DNA from: Gammaproteobacteria bacterium
GTDB lineage: Bacteria; Pseudomonadota; Gammaproteobacteria; Steroidobacterales; Steroidobacteraceae
Direction: 5' to 3'
NCBI GenBank assembly: GCA_019242385.1
Contig: JAFAVO010000040.1
Location: 1 to 8,406, forward strand
DNA length: 8,406 nt
The notes beneath the pieces were generated by a model, which saw only the letters and a list, made by a program, of their open reading frames with translations, did not search any database and was not told the origin of the DNA. The position numbers and the translations under genes were made by a program. Of this stretch, positions 1-6,267 are shown in pieces (positions within the stretch are counted from its first letter, which is position 1; each line of letters starts with the position of its first letter).

Positions 1-2
1 AA

Positions 3-719
3 GCGGATATCGTAGTCATTCCCACCGCGAGCCGCATGCACGAGACCGGTGCGCGCTACGAGCAGATATTCGAGGCGCTTGGCGCCGCGCGCGTCACCGT
101 CATGGACTTCGACACCCGGCGCGACTGTCTCGAGACCGGCAGGCTGAGGCGACTCGAGGAAGCGAGCGGCATTTTCTTTACAGGCGGCAACCAGCTGCGC
201 CTCACGACACTGCTCGGGGGCACGCCGGTCGCCAAGCTCATCCGCGCGCGCAATGCGCACGGCGTCACCGTCGGAGGCACCAGCGCCGGGGCCAGTATCC
301 TGTGCGAGCACATGATCGCGGGCGGCGATGAGGGCTCCTCCATAGTGGCCGGCAGCGTGCGGTTCGCGCCGGGCCTCGGGCTGACGAACCGCTTCATCAT
401 CGATCAGCACTTTCGCGAACGCGATCGCCTCGGCAGACTCCTCACGGCGGTCGCCTACAATCCCTTCGCCATAGGCATCGGGCTCGATGAGGACACCGCC
501 GCCTTCATCGGGCCGGATGAAGTGGTCGAGGTGGAGGGCAGCGGCAGCGTGACGCTGGTCGACCCCTCGGAGGTGAGCTTCTCCTCGATCGGCGTGGTCG
601 AGGACGGCCAGCCCGCCTGCATGCTCGGCCTGCGCGTGCACATGCTGGTGCCCGGAGCAACTTTCAACCTGAACACACGTGTAGCGAGCGCGAGCGCGCT
701 GACTCAGCCTAAGGAGTGA
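3..719 (+). CDS. cphB: Cyanophycinase, 5'-truncated by the window edge
   Basis: Peptidase family S51 cyanophycinase, a serine-type exopeptidase that cuts the cytoplasmic storage polymer cyanophycin into beta-Asp-Arg dipeptides. The frame is open from position 3, so the true start lies upstream; 238 residues are visible. Counting from the first visible codon, the nucleophile elbow GGTSAGA places the catalytic Ser at 94. The DQHFRERDRLGR block gives His136 plus the Arg residues that bind polymer side chains, and GLDEDTA gives Glu163. The Ser-His and His-Glu spacings (42 and 27) equal those I recall for Synechocystis CphB (Ser132, His174, Glu201), so about 38 N-terminal residues are missing here. 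The upstream motif VVIPTASR and the GGNQ loop also fit the family. The stop TGA at 717-719 is followed 63 bp later by cphA on the same strand, so degradation and synthesis are probably co-transcribed. Nothing looks broken. Family assignment is secure; activity is inferred from intact catalytic residues. Confidence 0.95.
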   Translation, partial: ADIVVIPTASRMHETGARYEQIFEALGAARVTVMDFDTRRDCLETGRLRRLEEASGIFFTGGNQLRLTTLLGGTPVAKLIRARNAHGVTVGGTSAGASILCEHMIAGGDEGSSIVAGSVRFAPGLGLTNRFIIDQHFRERDRLGRLLTAVAYNPFAIGIGLDEDTAAFIGPDEVVEVEGSGSVTLVDPSEVSFSSIGVVEDGQPACMLGLRVHMLVPGATFNLNTRVASASALTQPKE

Positions 720-782
720 TTGCCACAGAGCCCGCCTGCGCGCGACCGGTTGCCTGAATAACGATTACTACGAGCAACACCT

Positions 783-3584
783 ATGCGCATCCTCGATCGT
801 TCCGTGTACGTCGGTCCCTCGCTGTACGCGCGCTTTCCGGTCATTCGACTGGAGCTCGATCTCGGTGTCCTCGAGGACTGGCCCACCGCCCGACTCGGTG
901 AACCCTTCATCGGCGCGCTCGCCGGCGCGCTTCCCGGACTCGCCGAGCATGGCTGCAGCTATCGCGAGCCCGGCGGCTTCTACCGGCGCATGCGTGAAGG
1001 CGAGGGCACCTGGCTCGGGCACGTACTCGAGCACGTCGCCATCGAGCTGCAGAACATCGCCGGTGAGGCGGTCACCTTCGGCAAGACCCGCAGCGCGGGT
1101 GCCCCCGGCGTCTACAGCGTGGTGTACGAATACGTGCAACGGGATGAAGGGATTGCTGCAGGCGAGCTCGGCCTGCGCCTGCTGTCCTCGCTCCTGCCGC
1201 CGCAGCTGCGCCCCGAGGGCAGCGTGCCGGAGGGATGGAGCTTCCCGGAGGCGCGCGATCAGTTCATCCGCTTCGCGCAGCGGCGGGCACTCGGCCCCTC
1301 AACCGCCGCACTGGTACACGCCGCCGAGCGGCGCGGCATCCCGTGGCTGCGCTTGAATGACCAGTCGCTGGTGCAGCTCGGTCACGGCAAGTATCAGCAG
1401 CGGATCCAGGCCACGGTCACCGGCCGTACTCCCCACATCTCCGTCGAGCTGGCGAGCGACAAGGAAGAAACCAACAAGATCCTCGCCGGCCTCGGGCTGC
1501 CGGTGCCCCAGCAGGAGCTGGTGCAGCACGAGGCCCAGGCGCTGCGTGCCGCGCGGCGCATCGGCTTCCCGGTAGTCACCAAGCCCTTCAACGGCAACCA
1601 CGGCCGCGGCATCTCGATACGCCTCACCACCGAGGAGGAGGTGGCGCACGGGTTCGAGGTGGCGCGCGAGCACTCGCGCTCGGTGGTGGTCGAGAGTTTT
1701 CTCGAGGGCGACGATCACCGCCTGCTGGTGGTGAACGGCGCGCTGGTTGCGGCGACACGCCGCACCCCCGGACACGTGGTGGGCGATGGCGAGCACACCG
1801 TCGGGCAGCTCATCGACATCGTCAATCAGGATCCACGCCGCGGCGTGGGCCACGAGAAGGTACTCACCCGGCTCGAGCTCGATGCCCAGGCCCACAAGAT
1901 GCTCGAGCGCGCCGGCCTCGGCGCCGAGTCGGTGCCGGAGAAGGGCCGAACGGTGTATCTGCGCTCCACCGCGAACCTCTCCACCGGCGGCACCGCGACC
2001 GATGTCACCGACGTCATCCATCCCGACAACCGCGAGATGGCCGAGCGCGCGGTGCGTGCCATCGGCCTCGATGTCGGCGGCGTCGATTTCCTCTCGAAGA
2101 ACATCCGCGAGAGCTACCGCACGATCGGCGGCGGCATCTGCGAGGTGAACGCCGCGCCCGGCTTCCGCATGCACGTAGCTCCGAGCGAGGGCACCGCGCG
2201 CGATGTCGCCGAGCCGGTGATCGACATGCTGTTCCCCCCGGGGACTTCGGCGCGGGTGCCGATCGCGGCGGTCACCGGCACCAACGGCAAGACCACCACG
2301 GCGCGCATGCTGGCGCACATCACCAAAATGGCCGGCTACACCCCGGGACTGACGACCACCGATGGCGTCTACATCGATGGTCAGCGCACCGTGTCCGGCG
2401 ACATGACCGGACCGGTGTCGGCACGCATGGTGCTCGCTGACCCGCAGATCGATATCGCGGTGCTCGAGACGGCACGCGGGGGCTTGCTGCGTGCCGGCAT
2501 GGGAGTGAACGAGGTCAACGTCGGCGCGGTGTTGAACGTCCAGCCGGACCACCTCGGGCTCAAGGGCATCGAGACCCTCGAGCAGCTGGCCGAGGTCAAG
2601 CGCATCGTCGTCGAGGTGGCGACCGATTGTGCGGTGCTGAACGCCGATGATGCGCTGGTGCTGAAGATGTCCGGCTACACCGAGGCGAAGCACATCTGTT
2701 ATGTCACCCTCAACCCGCAGCATGCGCTGGTACGTGAGCACGTGCGCGCGGGCGGCCGTGCCTGCGCGCTGGAGGCCGGGGTCAACGGCCAGATGATTAC
2801 GCTCTACGAGAGAGGCGCGCACATTCCGCTGTTGTGGACCCACCTGATCCCGGCCACGCTCGAGGGCCGCGCGGTCCACAACGTGCAGAACGCCATGTTC
2901 GCCGCGGCCATGGCCTTCGCACTCGGCATCAAGCTCGAGGCGATCCGCCAGGGGCTGCGCACCTTCGATTCGACCTTCTTCCAGGTGCCCGGGCGCATGA
3001 ACGTGTTCGACGAGCACCCCTTCAAGGTGCTGTTCGATTATGGGCACAACGCGCATGCGGTTGCCGCCATGGCCGATCTCGCCCAGCGGCTCGAGGTGCA
3101 GGGTAAGCGCATCGTGGTGCTGGCAGGCCCGGGCGACCGGCGCGATGAGGACCTCATCGCCATCGCCCGCGCGGTGGCCGGTCGCTTCGATCACTACATC
3201 TGCCGCCGCGATGACAACCTGCGCGAGCGCAAGCCCGATGAGGTGCCGCGCATCCAGGCCGCCGCGCTCACTGCGGCGGGTGTGCCGCGGGGTGCGATCT
3301 CGGTGATCCCCGATGAGCAGGACGCAATCAACACCGCGCTCGAGATGGGTGCGCCCGGGGACCTGTTGCTGATCTTCGCCGATGCACTGGTGCGTTCCTG
3401 GAAGCAGATCATCAAGTTCAAGCCGGCGGGGACCGCTGCCCCGGCGGCGCCGCCGCCAACGCCACTGCCGGTGATCGAGATCGCCGCGGAGGGCAGGGCG
3501 CGCGACGCCCCAGCGGCTTTCTCCCTCGAAGGCCTCATCCGCGATGAGCGCGGCGTCCGCTTCGCTCCGGAGGCCGAAGACTAA
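783..3584 (+). CDS. cphA: Cyanophycin synthetase (N-domain, ATP-grasp, Mur ligase)
   Basis: Makes cyanophycin by ATP-dependent addition of Asp to the backbone C-terminus (ATP-grasp domain) and then Arg to the Asp side chain (Mur-ligase domain), in the cytoplasm. The protein has 933 residues, slightly longer than typical CphA (about 850-900). The N-domain (about 1-200) contains H80-V-L-E83-H84, an HxxEH motif matching the metallopeptidase-like primer-generating site described for CphA1. The ATP-grasp domain (about 220-480) has SDKEETNKIL near K227 and the glycine-rich loop K267-P-F-N-G-N-H-G-R-G. The Mur domain (about 492-880) has P-loop G499-TNGKTT, ETARGGLLRAG, a K606 equivalent to the carbamylated lysine, PGRMN, D752-YGHN and DDNLR at 810-814. 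A Pro/Ala-rich tail follows (about 880-933). ATG 783 is forced: an in-frame TAA at 759-761 is followed by no other start codon. The ribosome-binding site is weak (GAG 8 nt upstream), which may suit translation coupled to cphB. All catalytic motifs look intact. Confidence 0.97.
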   Translation: MRILDRSVYVGPSLYARFPVIRLELDLGVLEDWPTARLGEPFIGALAGALPGLAEHGCSYREPGGFYRRMREGEGTWLGHVLEHVAIELQNIAGEAVTFGKTRSAGAPGVYSVVYEYVQRDEGIAAGELGLRLLSSLLPPQLRPEGSVPEGWSFPEARDQFIRFAQRRALGPSTAALVHAAERRGIPWLRLNDQSLVQLGHGKYQQRIQATVTGRTPHISVELASDKEETNKILAGLGLPVPQQELVQHEAQALRAARRIGFPVVTKPFNGNHGRGISIRLTTEEEVAHGFEVAREHSRSVVVESFLEGDDHRLLVVNGALVAATRRTPGHVVGDGEHTVGQLIDIVNQDPRRGVGHEKVLTRLELDAQAHKMLERAGLGAESVPEKGRTVYLRSTANLSTGGTATDVTDVIHPDNREMAERAVRAIGLDVGGVDFLSKNIRESYRTIGGGICEVNAAPGFRMHVAPSEGTARDVAEPVIDMLFPPGTSARVPIAAVTGTNGKTTTARMLAHITKMAGYTPGLTTTDGVYIDGQRTVSGDMTGPVSARMVLADPQIDIAVLETARGGLLRAGMGVNEVNVGAVLNVQPDHLGLKGIETLEQLAEVKRIVVEVATDCAVLNADDALVLKMSGYTEAKHICYVTLNPQHALVREHVRAGGRACALEAGVNGQMITLYERGAHIPLLWTHLIPATLEGRAVHNVQNAMFAAAMAFALGIKLEAIRQGLRTFDSTFFQVPGRMNVFDEHPFKVLFDYGHNAHAVAAMADLAQRLEVQGKRIVVLAGPGDRRDEDLIAIARAVAGRFDHYICRRDDNLRERKPDEVPRIQAAALTAAGVPRGAISVIPDEQDAINTALEMGAPGDLLLIFADALVRSWKQIIKFKPAGTAAPAAPPPTPLPVIEIAAEGRARDAPAAFSLEGLIRDERGVRFAPEAED

Positions 3585-3591
3585 GAGGTGA
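3584..3591 (+). promoter_or_regulatory. Ribosome-binding site deciding the GTG start of the CphA-like companion
   Basis: AGAGGTGA starts on the last base of the cphA stop codon and ends 4 nt before GTG 3596. It is the strongest Shine-Dalgarno match in the cyanophycin cassette and supports GTG as the start of the downstream gene. The neighbouring GTGs at 3589 and 3592 are out of frame. The site suggests the companion is translated well in its own right from a cphA read-through mRNA. Confidence 0.7.
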
Positions 3592-3595
3592 GTGC

Positions 3596-5416
3596 GTGCT
3601 GCCCTTCGAGGCCTCACGGCGCCTGATCGGCGCAAACCTGTTCTTCGCCGGAACCGGTGCGCAGCTGGAGACGGTGGGTATTCCCATCGGCACTGGCCTG
3701 CTCGAGGCGTGGCGCGCCCATGCTGCGCGCGCCCGCGCGCACCTCGGTTGGGATGCGGCGGACGGCGCGGCATGCGGACTGGCAGCACGCACCCACTCGA
3801 GTGGCGCCTCGCTGGCACTCGCCGCGCCGCCTGACGCGCTCTTCACCGCGACCGAGGTGAACGAGTGGGCTCTGTGCGCGGCGCTGCGCTCGCTCGAGCC
3901 GGCACGCTGGGCCGGACTCGAGGCGGAGCTCGTCGCTGCGGCACTCGAGGATGCCGCGGAGGTTGCGAGCAGTATCCCTCCGGTGTTGGAGGAGCGCGCA
4001 GCACTTTCCCGCCTGCAGCGCCTGGCCGCGCGCGAGGCGCGCCCGCCGCTGCGCGCACTGCTCGCCGCCGCATCCGAGCGCGGCCTGCCGTACCTGCTCG
4101 ACGATGAGATGCTCACCCTCGGGGCAGGCTCCGGCGGACAGGACTACCCGCTCGCAGCCCTGCCAAGGGTGGAAGACGTGCCGTGGCAGAGGCTGCATCG
4201 ACTCCCGACCGCGCTCGTCACCGGTTCCAACGGCAAGACCACGAGCGTGCGCCTCATCGCGGCCTGTGCCGAGGCGCACGGCTGGGACCCGGCCGCCAAC
4301 TGTTGCACCGATGGAGTGTTTCTCGGTGCCCGCGCACTGGCGAGCGGGGATTATTCAGGGCCCGAAGGGGCACGCCGCGTCATCCGCGAGCGCAGCGCAC
4401 GGGCGGCTGTCATCGAGAGCGCACGTGGGGGCATCCTGCGCCGGGGCATCGCCATCTCCAAGGCCGATGTGGCGCTCGTCACCAACATCAGCGCCGATCA
4501 CTTCGGCGAGTACGGCATCGAGGATCTCGAGGGCCTCGCGGACGTGAAGCTGTCGGTGGCGGGAGCTCTGTCGCTTGCCGGGGAGCTGGTGTTGAACGCC
4601 GCCGACCCACTGCTCGCGCAACGCGTGCAGGGGCTCGCGCGGCGCTTCGGACGCGTCCCCGCGCTCAGTTGGTTTGCGCTCGATGCGGACCTGCCCGCCT
4701 TGCGCGCGCATCGTGCGCGTGGCGGCGCGACCTGCGGCGTGCGCGCGGGCCGGCTGCTGCTCCAGCGCGGCGGAGTCGAGCACGATCTCGGCGCGGTGGC
4801 GGCAATGCCGCTCAGCGTGGATGGCAGCGCGGCCTACAACATCGCCAATCTCGCCGGCGCAGCCCTCGCGGCGTCCGGGCTCGGCATACCGGCAGCGACC
4901 ATCGCAGGAGTGTTCGCGCAGTTCGGTTCGCGCATCACCGATAACTTCGGGCGGCTGATGCGCTTCGAGCGCGCCGGCGTGCACATCCTGGTCGATTACG
5001 CCCACAACCCGGAGGGCCTGCGGGGTCTGCTCGGGGTAGCCGAGCATCTGCGCGCCGAGGGTGCGAGGCTCGGCTTGCTGCTCGGCCACGCCGGCAACCG
5101 CCAGGACGCCGAGCTCGAAGCGCTCGCGAGCGCTGCGGCAGAAATTCACCCCGCGCTGATCGTAGTGAAGGAGAACGAGTCGCACCTGCGTGGCCGGGCG
5201 CCCGGGCAGGTGCCGCGCCTCATTCATGCCGCGCTGCTGCGTGCCGGCATGCCACATTCGGCGCTGCAGCTGCGCATGAGCGAGCTCGAGGCAGTGCAGG
5301 CGGCGCTGGCGTGGGCCCGGCCAGGGGACGTGCTGGCACTGCCGGTGCACTCGGCCGCGGCACGCGCGGCGGTGATCGAGCTGCTCGCCGGTTCAGCTAG
5401 TGCCCAGCCGCCGTGA
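3596..5416 (+). CDS. CphA-like Mur ligase lacking the ATP-grasp domain
   Basis: A 606-residue paralogue of CphA. Its N-terminal region (about 1-178) resembles the CphA N-domain: RRLIGANLFF aligns with the CphA start, and RGLPYLLDDEMLTLGAG at 162-178 matches RGIPWLRLNDQSLVQLGHG at 184-202 of CphA. Only about 31 residues then separate it from the Mur P-loop G210-SNGKTT, where CphA has about 296 residues including the whole ATP-grasp domain. The Mur part keeps SARGGILRRG, a K318 equivalent to the carbamylated lysine, FGR and D467-YAHNPEG, so it should bind ATP and ligate an amino acid. The N-domain HxxEH motif of CphA reads E87-VNEW, so the metal-ligand histidines are absent. The GTG start has a good ribosome-binding site and lies 11 bp after cphA, implying one operon. 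It fits the CphA-prime or Mur-ligase-like partners reported next to cphA in some proteobacteria; whether those share this architecture I cannot check. Substrate and role are unknown. It could be a side-chain ligase for cyanophycin, a modifier, or a partner subunit of CphA. Confidence 0.9.
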   Translation: MLPFEASRRLIGANLFFAGTGAQLETVGIPIGTGLLEAWRAHAARARAHLGWDAADGAACGLAARTHSSGASLALAAPPDALFTATEVNEWALCAALRSLEPARWAGLEAELVAAALEDAAEVASSIPPVLEERAALSRLQRLAAREARPPLRALLAAASERGLPYLLDDEMLTLGAGSGGQDYPLAALPRVEDVPWQRLHRLPTALVTGSNGKTTSVRLIAACAEAHGWDPAANCCTDGVFLGARALASGDYSGPEGARRVIRERSARAAVIESARGGILRRGIAISKADVALVTNISADHFGEYGIEDLEGLADVKLSVAGALSLAGELVLNAADPLLAQRVQGLARRFGRVPALSWFALDADLPALRAHRARGGATCGVRAGRLLLQRGGVEHDLGAVAAMPLSVDGSAAYNIANLAGAALAASGLGIPAATIAGVFAQFGSRITDNFGRLMRFERAGVHILVDYAHNPEGLRGLLGVAEHLRAEGARLGLLLGHAGNRQDAELEALASAAAEIHPALIVVKENESHLRGRAPGQVPRLIHAALLRAGMPHSALQLRMSELEAVQAALAWARPGDVLALPVHSAAARAAVIELLAGSASAQPP

Positions 5417-6047
5417 GCGTGCTGTAGCCATTCCAGACGATCTCGATGCCGATGCACATGAGGATGAACGCCGACAGTCGTACCAGCACCTCGAGGCCGG
5501 TCTCACCGAGGAGTCGCGCGATGTTCTCGGCGAAGCGGTAAGCGAGATAGATGCTGAGCGCGATGGCGATGAGACCGAGCAATGCCCCGCCTGCGTGCTC
5601 GGCCAGGTCGGGCAGTCGCGTGAAGCCGGGTTTGCGGCTGCCGATGGTGATCGCCACCGACATCGACCCCGGTCCGACCGTGAGCGGCATGGTGAGCGGG
5701 TAGAAGCTGCCCACTTTGCGGGCGCCTTCCGCCTGCACTCCGGGCGAATGGTCCGACCATTGCTCCTGGGTGAGCAGCTTCCAGCCGAGAGCGGCGACCA
5801 CGAGTCCGCCGGCGATGCGCACCACGGGCAGCTGGATACCGAACACCTCGAGCATCCACGGGCCGAGCGCCATCGAGCCGAGCAGCAACGCGAAGCCGTT
5901 GACGGCGGCCTTGCCGGCGAGCACCCGCCGTTCGCTGCTCGACAGGCCCGCGGTCAGGCCGAGAAAAAAAGGCGCACCTTCAAGGGGATTGACGATGGGA
6001 AAAAGGCCGGCGAAGGTCAGCAGGAAGGCGCTGACAATTGCGTTCAC
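5397..6047 (-). CDS. MarC family integral membrane protein
   Basis: A 216-residue inner-membrane protein of the MarC (UPF0056) family, whose biochemical function is not established; the old link to multiple antibiotic resistance was withdrawn. About six hydrophobic segments are visible (near residues 4-30, 46-66, 70-92, 116-137, 152-173 and 186-208). Two pseudo-repeat motifs typical of the family are present: FPIVNPLEGAPFF near 16-28 and PLTMPLTVGPGSMSVAI near 117-133. I chose GTG 6047 because the hydrophobic first helix starts there and the length fits the family (about 200-220). The frame stays open to ATG 6143, which would add 32 polar residues unlike the family. The ribosome-binding site is poor for either start. 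The gene lies 220 bp downstream of the sigma-factor gene on the same strand. Its stop codon lies inside the 3' end of the convergent CphA-like gene, a 20-bp overlap. Family assignment is good; the exact start is uncertain. Confidence 0.88.
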   Translation of the reverse strand: MNAIVSAFLLTFAGLFPIVNPLEGAPFFLGLTAGLSSSERRVLAGKAAVNGFALLLGSMALGPWMLEVFGIQLPVVRIAGGLVVAALGWKLLTQEQWSDHSPGVQAEGARKVGSFYPLTMPLTVGPGSMSVAITIGSRKPGFTRLPDLAEHAGGALLGLIAIALSIYLAYRFAENIARLLGETGLEVLVRLSAFILMCIGIEIVWNGYSTLTAAGH

Positions 6048-6267
6048 GTTGCGCGCACTCGCAGTGCGCTGCGCTCGTCTGCTCTCATATATCCATCCGC
6101 CAGCGGGCGGCGGAAGTATGAAGCTCACGCACCGCATTGTCACCGCGCCGCGCGTGCCTCGGCAGCCCGCAGCGCAAGATCAACCGGAGACTGCCGCTCG
6201 CGCGGCTACCGCCGGCTACTGCGCGGGTATTGCGCGACCACGGAGCGCGGCGACTGCGCCACCCTTT
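6048..6267. other. Intergenic region between sigma-factor 3' end and marC-family start
   Basis: 220 bp without a convincing gene; it lies downstream of the sigma factor and upstream of the MarC-family gene. Two short inverted repeats are visible: 6053-6069 (7-bp arms, 3-nt loop) and 6097-6110 (CCGCC, AGCG, GGCGG). Between them, on the minus strand, is the AT-rich patch GGATATATGAG (about 6083-6093), a possible -10-like element, but I see no acceptable -35 at the right spacing. No run of T follows either hairpin, so neither is a clear intrinsic terminator. Small open frames here have no recognisable family features. Confidence 0.5.
6053..6069. repeat. Perfect 7-bp inverted repeat just upstream of the MarC-family start
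   Basis: GCGCACT-CGC-AGTGCGC, a perfect stem of 7 bp with a 3-nt loop, ends 5 nt before GTG 6047 of the MarC-family gene (read on the minus strand). In the mRNA it would occupy the place where a ribosome-binding site should sit, so it could hide the translation start. Equally, a stem this short can arise by chance in sequence this GC-rich. If ATG 6143 were the true start, the repeat would be coding. Confidence 0.4.

Noticed and set aside
720..782. A possible promoter (TTGCCA at 720-725 or TTGCCT at 750-755) between cphB and cphA
   Set aside because: Neither hexamer has a plausible -10 box at 16-18 bp spacing; the gap looks like an intra-operon spacer.
1299..3818. An 839-codon stop-free antisense frame on the minus strand opposite cphA
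   Set aside because: Its translation is rich in Arg/His/Asp/Gly with no domain motif, and it mirrors the codon pattern of the real gene. Long antisense frames are expected in high-GC coding DNA.
4355..5350. A 331-codon minus-strand frame opposite the CphA-like gene
   Set aside because: Shadow of a gene with intact Mur-ligase motifs; the product is Gln/Arg/His-rich without family features.
6048..6143. A 32-residue N-terminal extension of the MarC-family protein from ATG 6143
   Set aside because: The extra residues are polar and Arg/Pro-rich, while family members begin at the first hydrophobic helix. It is not fully excluded, because the ribosome-binding sites are poor at both starts.
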